Source: Panax quinquefolius
Taxonomy: Eukaryota > Streptophyta > Magnoliopsida > Apiales > Araliaceae
NCBI GenBank assembly: GCA_020205615.1
Contig: CM035173.1
Coordinates: 27,677,793 to 27,741,792 of the forward strand
DNA: 64,000 nt
Reading direction: 5' to 3'
The notes under the pieces: model-generated
The model's database searches: none
What the model saw: the letters and a program-made list of their open reading frames with translations, nothing else
What the model was told of the DNA's origin: nothing
Made by a program: the position numbers and the translations under genes
In this document: piece after piece, positions 23,949 to 34,119 of the stretch
Layout of the letters: each line of letters starts with the position of its first letter
Position numbering within the stretch: position 1 is the first letter of the stretch

Positions 23949-26390
23949 GTGGCGCCCCAAAATTAGGTATACGTCACCCATCTTGGGTCGCCACTTACAT
24001 GGTACATAAATTCAAATACAACTTACTAATATAAGCGTAGTATGCAATCGACATAAACGTGAGTTTGAATACAAATATTGTCTACTAGATATTATACAAA
24101 CTCAAAAGGAGTCCTCATTACAACTATTATCACACTATTTCACGTAATAGTGAGGACTACTAATGCTATCCTCTCGGACCATTACTTACGTTCCCGACTG
24201 TCTAAATCCCATTTATGTTCTCATTTCACGAAGAAAAAGGTGAAAGAAAGGGTGAGCTCAACTAGCCCAAGAAGAAATATTATGACTAAGATAATGCGAA
24301 TAAATTATCATTAGCCTTCAATGATGTTAAACCGATAAAATACAATAGACAACCGGTTTAATCTGCGGTGGAATTAGCAATCCATTAAAAGAGTCAGTAG
24401 AGAATAAAGTCTACTATCTTTTAGGTTTTAAAAAGGTTTTCATCAATTTTTATCATTTGAGACTCGACAATAAATAAACCACCACATCTAATCATCCACA
24501 TTACCACGGTCGAGGATTTTCATCAAATTATCAATGGTCATGACTATACCGAATCACCCCGGTCATAATCATACCAAAAACTATCCATCATCGCATTACA
24601 GAGCCATTTGAGGACTTTTTGTCACATCATTTATATCAAGTCATGATTATACCGAATGATCCTCGGTCATAATCATACTAAGTTCATCTATGCACGTAAG
24701 CCAAAGATAACATAATATAACATGAGGATGATGACAATGACATAATAATTCAATAAAACAAGTTCAAGAATTATTTAATCCATGAATTATTAACGTCCAA
24801 ATTGTCAACATGATCTTTGTTTAGTGAGTAAAATTCAAGAATGATCGGAAGAATATTTCCATGAAAAGATCTTTGGATGAAATGCAAATATCAAGGATAT
24901 TCTACTAATTTCATGGAGTATAGAAGTCAAAGTTTTAACCAATTTGGGTATAATAAAGAATGGAATAACAAAAGAAATCACCATGCGTGCGGTGCATTTG
25001 GCATGAATGTGTTATTCAACGAGAATAATAATAACGGAACCGTGTCGTGAAATTCACACCGCAAGCAGGATGTTCCAACAGAATAATAAAGATGGAACCG
25101 GATCCGGTGTAAAACACACGATAGGATATTCCAACGTAATGATAAAGATTTTAACCAGTCCTTGTAAAACACACGATGCGGGATGTTCCAATGTAATAAT
25201 AATAAAGAGCGGAACCAGGTCCGGTGTAAAACACATGAGACAGATGTTCCAATGAGAATAATAGAAGAATGTCACCAAGTATAGGGTAAATCACAGGCAT
25301 ATCACAGTTATTCCAACGAGAATAAATAAGAATGGAATAATATAAGAATTTCACCAAGTATAGGTATGCCGTCATAGATAATATCAAGTCATGTATAGGG
25401 TATGCCACTTTTACAAAGTTATTTCAATGAAATAATAATGAATGGAATAACAGAGAGGTTCTCTTCGTGAATACAAACGAATAATATCCCTTACTAGTAA
25501 AAGAACCTGAATATAGAAGTAGTGAAGTAGCGAGATACTCTTCTTCTTTCTATAATTTTCTCTCTATAGCTTCTCTCTATAATTTCTCTCTCTAGAGTTT
25601 CAATGAATTAAATAAGAAAATAATGAAGGAATGAGCTTACATATATAGGAAAATGGAATGCATAAGTAACTAATCCATGAGCGGTCCAGATTGATTTACT
25701 TTAATCGACGGTCCATATTTAAAGAAAAATCTTTTAAATAAAATATAATATATTCTATTTATATAAAAACATTTTACTATGCAAATACTTATGCAATACT
25801 ATGCAAAACACTATCAAAAACACTATAAAACACTATCGTAATAAAATATAATATATTCTATTTATAGAATAACTTTAATAAAGTATTCTATTTTATATAA
25901 AAGATGTTTACATTTTTATTACGTTAATAATACTGAATAAAACAAAACGTCATTATCGCTATAATAATTCATATTATTAATCGACAATAATGGAATCAAA
26001 CCGAGTGACTTCTCACATAAGCATCATAATCAATACAATTGCAGTGTCTTACTTATGCAACCACACGACATCTTTATTTTTTTACTACAAGAGTAGTTCA
26101 ACAAGAACCACGGTAAAACTTCCGCCGTTATTTCAATAAAATATTTTTGTCGTTTTCTCGATCCGATAATAATTACATTGTGGGGTCCACCAATGATTGG
26201 TAGTTATCAGATGAATATTCCCTACTAAACCAATATTCCCAGCCAATCGAATATAATATAACCACTTGCATACTTTGCAAAATTTATAAATACTACCCAT
26301 AACTATAATATTATCTCAAATTCACACTATAATATTAAAAATTATTTAGACTAAATTTAAATCTTTATTGATAAAATCTGGGGTCTCACA
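23949..26390 (-). repeat. LTR (5' LTR in element orientation)
   Basis: Matches 18421-20859 throughout and ends GGGGTCTCACA before the right GAATA. A hairpin array lies at about 24965-25440 and a TATA-like TATATATAAG equivalent near 25645 on the minus strand. It would drive transcription leftward through the interior. Confidence 0.85.
24965..25440 (-). repeat. Hairpin-unit tandem array in the LTR
   Basis: Second copy of the array at 19445-19905, with the same unit order. Minus-strand frames across it (24978-25408) are artefacts of the repetition. Confidence 0.7.
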
Positions 26391-26395
26391 GAATA
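26391..26395 (+). repeat. Target-site duplication, right copy (GAATA)
   Basis: Partner of 18416-18420. The host LTR resumes directly after it with CTTTTATAAAG. Confidence 0.9.
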
Positions 26396-26699
26396 CTTTT
26401 ATAAAGTTATTTGTTTTATTAGACTATAAATAGAATATATAATATTCTATTATGCATAAATGTTTGTATAGTGCTGCGTAGTGTTAGCGTAGTAAAATCT
26501 TTTTATATAAAAAATGAATACTTTTATAAAGTTATTCGTTTTATTAGATTATAAATAGAATATATTATATTTTATTTAAAAGATTTTGTTTTATTAGAAT
26601 ATTTTATTAGTATTGCATAGTAAATTAATATGGACCGTCCATTTAAAAGTAAATCAATCTGGACCGTTCATGAGTTAGTTACTATTCAGTCCATTCTCC

Positions 26700-26708
26700 T
26701 ATAAATAG
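26700..26708 (+). promoter_or_regulatory. TATA box, composite LTR first promoter
   Basis: TATAAATAG follows the U3 repeats and precedes the transcribed hairpin array, matching the position in the related LTRs at 28075, 29602, 35398, 55808 and 61393. Confidence 0.7.
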
Positions 26709-26929
26709 AAGTTCATTCCTTCATTATTTCTTACGAATTCACTAAAACTCTAGAGAGAGAAACTGTAGAGAGAATTCCACTTCTATAATCTTGAGCGTAT
26801 TTCTTTAGAGTTTAAAAAAGCTTTGAGCGTAGTGCAAGTTTTCTTGAAGTATATCCCCGTCGTACCCATCGGAATACTCTTCTTTATAAGGTAAGGGGTA
26901 TTATTTCTTTTGTATTCATGAAGAGAACT

Positions 26930-27550
26930 TCTGTTATTCCATTCTTTATTATTTTGTTAAAATAACTTTTGTATCGTGGACTACCTCTACTTGGTGAAAT
27001 TCTTACATTATTCCATTCCTTATTATTACATTGGAATAACTTTTGTATATCTGAAGTACCACATACATGGTGAAATTCTTCATTATTCCATTACTTATTA
27101 TTACTGTTGAATAACTTTGTATATCTGAAGTCTCGCATACATGGTGAAATTCTTCATTATTCCATTATTTATTATTACATTTGAATATCCCATGCTGCGT
27201 ATATTACGTACGTGACTGGTTCCATTATTTATTATTCTATTGGAATAACCTATCTGTGCGGTCTATCGCGTGCATGGTGAATTCTCTTGTTATTCCATTC
27301 TTTATTATTCTCGTCGAATATATCGTATGCGTGCGTTCTGCGTGACACAGTTCCATTATTTATTATTATGTTGGAATATCATGTTTGTGCGCTTACTGGC
27401 GTGACCCGTTCCATTCTTTATTATTACGTGGGAATAACATATGCGTGCGATCTATCACACGCACGGTGAATCCTTCATTATTCTATTCTTTATTATTACA
27501 TTGGAATAATGCATACATGTGGATTACCACATGCGTGGTGAATGATCCTT
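26930..27550 (+). repeat. Nine-unit hairpin array
   Basis: Nine units of about 58-77 bases. Each has a first stem, TTATTCCA pairing with TGGAATAA across a ~15-base AT-rich loop. Several have a second stem whose sequence changes while pairing is kept: CGTGCG/CGCACG at 27444-27449 and 27460-27465, but CATGTGG/CCACATG at 27516-27522 and 27527-27533. Confidence 0.8.
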
Positions 27551-27859
27551 TGTATTCATTCCTTATTAAATTATGGAAATGATCTCAGATCGTGGATTCT
27601 GGCATGGTGGGCAAAAATCCATTTGCAGTTTCATATATTCTATATTACTCAGTTGGTTAAAGTTTTTGCTTCTATACTCTATGAAATTAGTAGAATATCT
27701 AGGATATTTGCGCTTCATCCAGTATCTTTTCATGAAAATATTCTTCTGAGCATTCTTGAATTTTTCTCCACAAAGCAGTATCATGTTGACAATTTGGACG
27801 TTGTTGGTTTCTGGATAAATTAATTCTTGAACTTGTTTTATTGAATTATTATGTCATTG

Positions 27860-28334
27860 TGCCTGCATAGTGTTTGCATAGTAAAATCTTTTTATATAAA
27901 ACAAAATATTTTTATAAAGTTATTCGTTTTATTAGATTATAAATAGAATATATTATATTTTATTTATAAGATTTTGTTTTATTAGAATATTTTATAGTAA
28001 ACCAATCTGACCGTCCGCTTAAAAGTAAATCAATCTGAATGAATTCAGAATTAGTTATTATTCATCCATTCTCCTATAAATAGAAGCTCATTCCTTCATT
28101 ATTTCTTACGAATTCACTGAAACTCTAGAGAGAGAAATTGTAGAGAGAATTCTTCTTCTATAATCTTGAGCGTATTTTCTATAGAGTTTAAGAAAGCTTT
28201 GAGCGTAGTGCAAGTTTCTTCAAGTATATCCCCACCCTACCCGTCGGAGTACTCTTCTTTATAAGGTAAGGGATATTATTTGTTGTACTCGTAAGGGGTA
28301 TTATTTCTTTTGTATTCATGAAGAGAGCTTCTGT
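27860..28334 (+). repeat. Composite solo LTR, segment 3 (second U3/R start)
   Basis: Repeats the U3, TATA (TATAAATAG at 28075-28083) and leader text of 26480-26935, ending TTCATGAAGAGAGCTTCTGT. It is cut by the chromovirus at 28335 and resumes at 36849. With segment 2 it forms a head-to-tail LTR-LTR product of recombination between the two LTRs of a lost element. Confidence 0.75.
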
Positions 28335-29601
28335 TGTAAGACCCCGAAATTTTTTAAATAAAAAAGAAATTTTCTTTATTTATTATTTTGAAATAGTAAG
28401 GGTTGATTTGATTAATGTGGATAGTAAAGGGTTAAATACGCAAATATTTCAAAATAAGCAAGTGGTTATAAAATATTCATTTTTGTCGGGGAATATTAGT
28501 TTGGTCGTGGAATATTAAATCTTTGTCGGGGAATATTCGTTTGGTCGTGGGAATATTAAATGCTTTGTCGGGGAATATTAAATGCGACAGCCTTGACCAT
28601 GTGTGGCCCCATAACGGAAAGCGATTGGATGAGGAAAACGACAAAGTTTGGGTGGTTATAAATAACGGCGTAGTTATTACAGAATTAAGATCGTTGGAAT
28701 ACCCGGTGGTTAAAATACGATGTCTGGCGTGGTTGCCGATGATGCCAGACGGTATTACTGCAATATTGTTGAATTATTGATTAAATACGTAAGATGGCAC
28801 TACTCAATAATTATTACGGTGAATTCTTTATTCAATAGTTTATTTTATTGATTCAATAATTCTTTGCGTTGGTATTTTATATTATTCTTTGCTTTGATAA
28901 TTGTCACTTTGCGCAAGATTTCCCATTATCGGATCAATAATTCATATTATTTGAATAATATTATTAGATAACATTATTGGCAATGTCTAGAAAGTTACAT
29001 CTAAGGAGAGGTTTGGTCACCTAATTGCGGCATAGATGAGAGATCCTTATTGAAAGCCCCTTTCACAGGAACAAACTGGTTATCATAAATGTGATTACAG
29101 TAATATTATTTGTGAATAATTAATTATTGATTCATATGATAAGGAAATATTTATTTTATATGAATATAAATGATGGATTTATTTATGTGGTTATTAATGA
29201 AGGAATTAATGTTGAGGTGTTTTATCAGTATTTTATCGGATTGGAGGTGTTAAAAATCAAATCAGGGGTTTTGAGATATATTGCGGGGGTTATAATTTTT
29301 AATCCGACCGTTGGATCGTTGTAATTTTTGGATATGTTATACATACATAAGTTGAGTATATGTCCACAAATTTTGAACCGTTAAAAATTCACGAATGATT
29401 TGTTATGAATTTTAAGAGGTGTCTGATTCGGAAATTAGGGTTATAATTGATTTTGGTGGAAAATTCTAGAATTGAGTGGGCCCCACTTGTGGTTGGTGAA
29501 AAAATGTGCTGAATTTTATTTCAAATGTGGTGGGTGGCAATAGTAGCAGGTAAAGCCATCGGTAGCTTCAAGTCGAGTCTGCTTGGTGACTAACATTTTC
29601 C

Positions 29602-29610
29602 TATAAATAG
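29602..29610 (+). promoter_or_regulatory. TATA box of the chromovirus 5' LTR
   Basis: TATAAATAG followed by a CTCTCTCTCT tract about 40 bases downstream, a normal plant core-promoter layout. Confidence 0.7.
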
Positions 29611-29879
29611 AGGCTAAGTTAGAATTGAAAATCACACGAAACAAAGTTTTCTCTCTCTCTCTATTATTATTGAGCGTATTTTTGAGTATTTAGATACTTT
29701 GAGAGTTCTTTGTTCGATCTGAGTTTCATTCAAAGATCACTTGACCTTTCCTTAAGAAATCTTGATTCTTTGAGGTAAGGGATATTATTTTCTTCTCAAA
29801 TGATATTAATTCTTGATATCATTATCTTTGAAATATTGGTTGGTACTTTTTATCAAATTTGGAACTTTTTCATGTCGGG

Positions 29880-30070
29880 GTTACTATTCATGAGTTACTT
29901 ATTCACGAGTTCTTATTCATGAGTTACTATTCACGATTCTTATTCACGAGTACTATTAAGTGAAGCGTGAAGATGTTTTTTGTGGAATTTCTATCTTTGG
30001 GTGTCTGAGTTCTTATTCACGTATCGACCTTATTCACGTATCTGACCTTATTCACGAATACGACACTATT
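29880..30070 (+). repeat. Short tandem repeats TTATTCACGAG in the transcribed LTR
   Basis: About ten imperfect units of 13-17 bases with core TATTCA[C/T]GAG. The matching array in the 3' LTR is at about 35680-35875. Confidence 0.75.
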
Positions 30071-30304
30071 CAATTAAAAAATGAAAATTTTTCTTTTAAA
30101 TCTAAAATATCTATTACGGATACTAGCTTTGATTGTATCCATGTTTTGATCATTCTTAAATTTTACTTCACTATGATTATTTATGAAGTATTTTTGAACT
30201 CGGATTGTTTAAAATGTACGAATCCATAATATTTGTCATTTTGTTTCACCGGATTCGTTTCTTTAAAAATATTTTCATCATCCTCGGTCTTAAATGATGA
30301 TATT

Positions 30305-30515
30305 ATTGAATATCTTTGGCACATAGTGCAAAGATGAATGATTTCTGAAGAATATCTTTGGCTTTAGTGTCTGAGATGAGCAGTGTTTAAATGAACATGA
30401 CCGATCGATGAATATCTTTGGCCTTTAGTGCAAAGATGAGCAGTGTTGAGATGAACATGACCGATTGATGAATATCTTTGGCACATAGTGCAAAGATGAA
30501 TATTTGATTTGAGAT
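30305..30515 (+). repeat. 60-bp tandem array of ATCTTTG hairpins
   Basis: Four units of roughly 40-60 bases. The clearest (30312-30335 and 30474-30497) pair ATCTTTGGCAC with GTGCAAAGAT with one unpaired base. The 3' LTR has the same array at about 36105-36305. Distinct in sequence from the TTATTCCA array but similar in design. Confidence 0.8.
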
Positions 30516-31051
30516 GAATATTGATTGATGTTACTGAGGATAAAATATTGATGATGGATTTGTTAAATTCATAGATTATAGTAGATTTCATTCTCTACGT
30601 AACTCTTACATGAATTATTATTTCATTGCGAATATTGATCCAAACTTGTTGTCTATTGTATTCTATCGATTTTTCCTGTTGGAGACTAACGATAATTTGT
30701 TGTATATTATCTTAGTCATAACATTCTTTTCTTGGGCTAGTTGAGCTCACCCTTTTCCTTGTTGTTCCATTTTTCTTCTCGGGAGGCGAGAATGTAGCGA
30801 AATCTTAGTCGGGTATGGGAATGAAGGTTCTAGAGAGAGTTGTTTAGTAGTCCTCACCATTATTGTAAAATAATGTATCAATAAATGTGATGAGGATTTA
30901 TTTGAGTATAAATATTATACAGAAGATAATATTTGTATTTAAACTCACGATTTTATTGTTGTGATAATAAAGTTGTAGTTGTTTACATACCATGTATTTG
31001 GCGACTTCGTAATGGGTAGGATGGAATGGACCTATTTTGGGGTCGCCATCA

Positions 31052-31066
31052 CGGTTAATATCGAGC
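31052..31066 (+). other. Met-type primer-binding site, altered
   Basis: CGGTTAATATCGAGC followed by TTAGGG directly after the LTR. It is recognisable as the common TTGGTATCAGAGCTTAGG site with changes at CAG. Confidence 0.6.
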
Positions 31067-31269
31067 TTAGGGATATGATCTCTGGCGGAGATCGGGGAAT
31101 AGAACTAGGAGGGAGAGAGAGTAAATCCTTTGCTTAGTGTGTCTACCTAAGCTTATTTGTTAGTTGGTCGATATATAGGGGATATTATGTGATTGATTTC
31201 CTTAATTAACCCTTGTTTTATGACGATAATTGAGAATGTCGATTGAGAATATTAATAGTGGTGTAAATG

Positions 31270-32335
31270 AGACCGTGGAGATGCAGTACTTAACAACGAG
31301 GAGAGCGTCAACAGTGGCAATGTACCTCCATGAATAACACCACTTGGCGGATGAGGAGCGAGGGGATGTTCGAAGTTTTTGCGAGTTCATGCAAAAATCG
31401 CGAGGGAGACTCGTGTTCAAAATAAGGAGGAGATGATAGCGATTCACGGGTGGTCACAACAACCGATTCAAGAGTTGGGACCACCGAGTGCAGGGAAAAG
31501 CGGATCCGATCATGGCGGAAACATGGGTCAAGCAAATTACCAAGATATTCGATGTCTTGGGATGCGAAGAACGAAAAAGTTCCATTCGCTACTTTTATGT
31601 TCCGTGGCGAGGCGACATCGGTGGGAATCGTGAAGCGTACCCATTCATTTGCACTCGGCGCGTGTCGTGGGAGACGTTTGAAAGCAGTTCAATGACAAGT
31701 ACTTCCACGAAAGTATTCGTCGTATGAAGGAAGTGGAGTTTATTAGATTGGGCGAGAATAACATGACGGTGTCCCAATCGAGGCGAAGTTTGCGGAGTTA
31801 TCCGAGTTTGCACCTCATTTGGTGGAGAATGAGGAGCGTTATGACGGGATGTTTACGAGAGGTTTGAAACCCAGCGTACGTCAAGATCTCATTTCTCATA
31901 AATTTTTTCTCTATTCAGGATGTTGTAAGCAGGGCTCGAATGTTAGAAGCGAGATAACGAGTACGTTCAACCGAGGGACCATAACCGAGGATCATACCAA
32001 AGATAGTAGTCATCGAATAACGATAACCAAATGGAGAAAGAAGAATACGGACAAAGGTGGTAACCACTCTGGTGGTAATCGTGGCCATGAAAATAGAAGA
32101 AGCGAGTTGGGAGGAGATTTTAAAAGAGGAGATTCAACAACGACCATGTGAAGACGTCGGCGCCGCCAAAGGGGCAACCGGTTTCGAGGAGGAGAAAGAC
32201 CATCGGTCGTATGTTACAAATCTTGCGGAAAGAGGGACATATCATTGACCCCACAACAGTTTAAGGTATGCTATAATTGTGGAAAAGAAGGACATATCGC
32301 TTCAGAGTTATGCGATATCGAAACCTAGTCAATGT
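31270..32335 (+). pseudogene. Gag of the Tekay-like chromovirus, frameshifted
   Basis: Several frames together read as Ty3/gypsy Gag: AETWVKQITKIFDVLGCEE (from about 31508), a switch near 31610 to KRTHSFALGA, then SQYEAKF-like text and NEERYDGMFTRGLKPSVRQD (from 31825). The C-terminal part carries a zinc knuckle, CYNCGKEGHIAS, at about 32267, preceded by a damaged second one. Gag packages the element RNA. At least four frame changes break it, often next to CG, so some may be consensus errors. No other function is suggested. Confidence 0.8.
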
Positions 32336-32454
32336 GAGGCGGTGACTCGAAAGGATGTCCCGAAAAGTCAAAGTCAACGATTCTGGAAGAGCGTTTGTCG
32401 TGGCCAAATTAAAATACGAGGAACCCGAACGAAGTTAGCACGGGTTAGTTAATT

Positions 32455-32935
32455 ATAAATTCTTGCGAAGTTTATACCTTACTAGATATCGGTTCTACCC
32501 ATTCTTTTATCTCTCTTGCTTGCGCTCAACGTTTGAACTTGACTACGGAGAAATTAGACTTTGACCTATTTATGGAGACTCCGTTAGGAGAAACTTTCAT
32601 TGCATTCGTTGTTTAGAAATCTTGTTTGATTCAAGTTGGCACCATTACCTTACCTGTTGACCTTATCTCTTTAAAGATACTTGCTTTTGGGGATTGATTG
32701 GTTAACTACTCATCATGCCAAAATTGATTGCTTTTGTAAGGTTGTTAGTTTTCATATTCCTAAGCAACCTGTTATTCGAACTCAAGCAATCAAACCATTG
32801 TAGTCAAACATTTTCATATCAAGCCATGAAGTCATTCGTTTATTACGGATGTCAAGTTTTCTTAGTCCATGTTATGGATTTGAATAAAGACACGTCAGAT
32901 TTGAATAATATTCTTGTTGTTATTGATTTTTCCTG
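32455..32935 (+). pseudogene. Retropepsin (protease) fragment
   Basis: About 32465-32545 reads VYTLLDIGSTHSFISL, matching the LLD[T/S]G[A/S]THSFIS active-site block of plant Ty3/gypsy aspartic proteases, with Ile where Thr or Ser is expected. The frame then breaks, and open text to 32935 leads to the protease-RT linker. The enzyme would cleave Gag-Pol; this copy is inactive as read. Confidence 0.75.
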
Positions 32936-34105
32936 ACGTATTTCCTGAAGAATTTATTGGCTTACTCCCAAAGACTGATATTAAATTTTGTATCGACTTT
33001 GAACCCGGTACAAAACTCATTTCTAAAATCTCATATCGAATGGCTCCTATTGAACTTCAGGAGTTAAAAATTCAACTATAGAATTTGGTACATGAGCCTT
33101 TATCTTGTGATTTCCTTTGTGGAATTCACCTAAGCCGAACTCTCTATAGGGGGCGTCATATTAGATGCGATAGTAAAGCGATAGGTGTCATTGTGACGTC
33201 TTATCCAAGGTTGGGATATGAGTCACAGATTGAGAGCAACCTAAGTCGATGTCGAAATCGTAGCTTTACAGAAGCTTAGTTGGTTATTATCGGAGGATAT
33301 TCTCGAATCGCTATTCCATTAACGTAGCTTACTCATAGAGATACAAAATTCAAATGGAGCAAGGAATGTAGGAAGAGCTTGAAGAACTCGAAGAGGAGAC
33401 TCATTTCAAAGATATGTTACGACCATACCATCCCGGAAAAGCGAACGTGGTAGGCGGCGTGTTGAGTAGAAGATCGTATACAAATCTGAGTACGATGTTG
33501 TCAAAGACTAATTTCAGTATAATATACAAATAATAGAGATGGAGATGAAAACTCTAGGTACCCACGTGATGATATCTGATGCGTGATGATATACTGAGTA
33601 TAATCGACTATAATCGATAAAGTTAAAATCGCTTGAAGCTACACACCGGGTGATGAATTTGAAGAAGAAGGTGCAAGAAGTTGTTATTTTAAAAGCGAGA
33701 ATCGGTGAGGTGAGGAAAGCTCAAACCTTGATTTATTAATCCATTTGAAATTCTCGATCGAATAGGAACTGTGGCCTATAGACTTCGTTTACCACCAAGT
33801 ATGACGTGTTCATAACGTTTTTCACGTGTCGATGTTACGTAAATATGTGGACGACCGAAAACACGTCATTGAGTTAGAACCCGGACGAGATAGCGAAAGA
33901 CTTAACGTATGAGGAGGTACTGTCAAGATCTTGGATAGGAAGGAGCATGTCCCTACGCAAGAAAGGTCATACCACAAGTTAAAGTTTTGTGGAGGAATCA
34001 TGCTATAGAGAAATGACACAGGAGTTGGAAACGAAAATGAAAGCGAGGTATCTTTACCTTTTGAAACACCAGTGTATCGTCGTCCAATTTCGAGGACGAA
34101 ATTTC
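32936..34105 (+). pseudogene. Deleted pol remnant: RT start, RT/RNase H end, chromodomain tail
   Basis: Begins with text like FPEEF.GL.PK and KFCIDFEPGTKLISK (about 32975-33030), the conserved opening of Ty3/gypsy RT, and breaks off near 33090. Around 33270-33410 are SLVGYYRR and EELEEETHF-like pieces from the RT end. DHTIPSRK near 33425 belongs to the RNase H end. Then 33740-34080 carries the integrase C-terminal and chromodomain text (EILDRIGTVAYRL, DRKEHV, KVLWRNHA, ETPVYRR across several frames). The RT catalytic FxDD block, most of RNase H and the integrase DDE core are absent, so the copy could not retrotranspose on its own. Confidence 0.75.
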
Positions 34106-34119
34106 ATAAGGAGGGAGGT
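34106..34119 (+). other. Polypurine tract of the chromovirus
   Basis: ATAAGGAGGGAGGT directly before TGTAAGACC, matching ATAAGAAGGGAGGT before the LTR at 60391. Confidence 0.85.

Larger units (their letters stand above)
18421..26390 (-). mobile_element. Complete minus-strand non-autonomous Tekay-like element
   Basis: Two ~2.44-kb LTRs in reverse orientation (18421-20859 and 23949-26390) enclose 3.1 kb, and a GAATA duplication flanks the whole. The interior has a primer site beside the right LTR and a purine tract beside the left LTR, but no recognisable gag, protease, RT or integrase. Only a short tail resembling the end of the pol reading frame remains. It must have been mobilised by an intact relative. 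LTR identity is high apart from clustered small differences at CG/CAG/CTG, so insertion looks recent. Confidence 0.85.
26396..27859 (+). repeat. Composite solo LTR, segment 2 (U3 end, R, U5 start)
   Basis: Continues the LTR begun at 17587. It carries two more copies of a ~110-bp U3 repeat (ACTTTTATAAAGTTATT...), TATAAATAG at 26700-26708, a CTCTAGAGAGAG leader and then the hairpin array 26930-27550. At about 27860 the text jumps back into U3 (CATAGTGTTTGCATAGTAAAATC), so the rest of this LTR copy is missing. Confidence 0.75.
28335..31051 (+). repeat. 5' LTR of the Tekay-like chromovirus
   Basis: Starts TGTAAGACCCCG and ends TTTTGGGGTCGCCATCA. It includes U3 with repeated GTCGGGGAATATT/GGTCGTGGAATATT, TATAAATAG at 29602, TTATTCACGAG tandem repeats at about 29880-30070 and a hairpin array at 30305-30515. 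Frames such as 28318-28518 and 29127-29324 lie in the LTR and are not genes. Confidence 0.85.

Noticed and set aside
31202..31813. Minus-strand frames over the chromovirus gag
   Set aside because: They are shadows of the + strand gag, whose motifs are clear.
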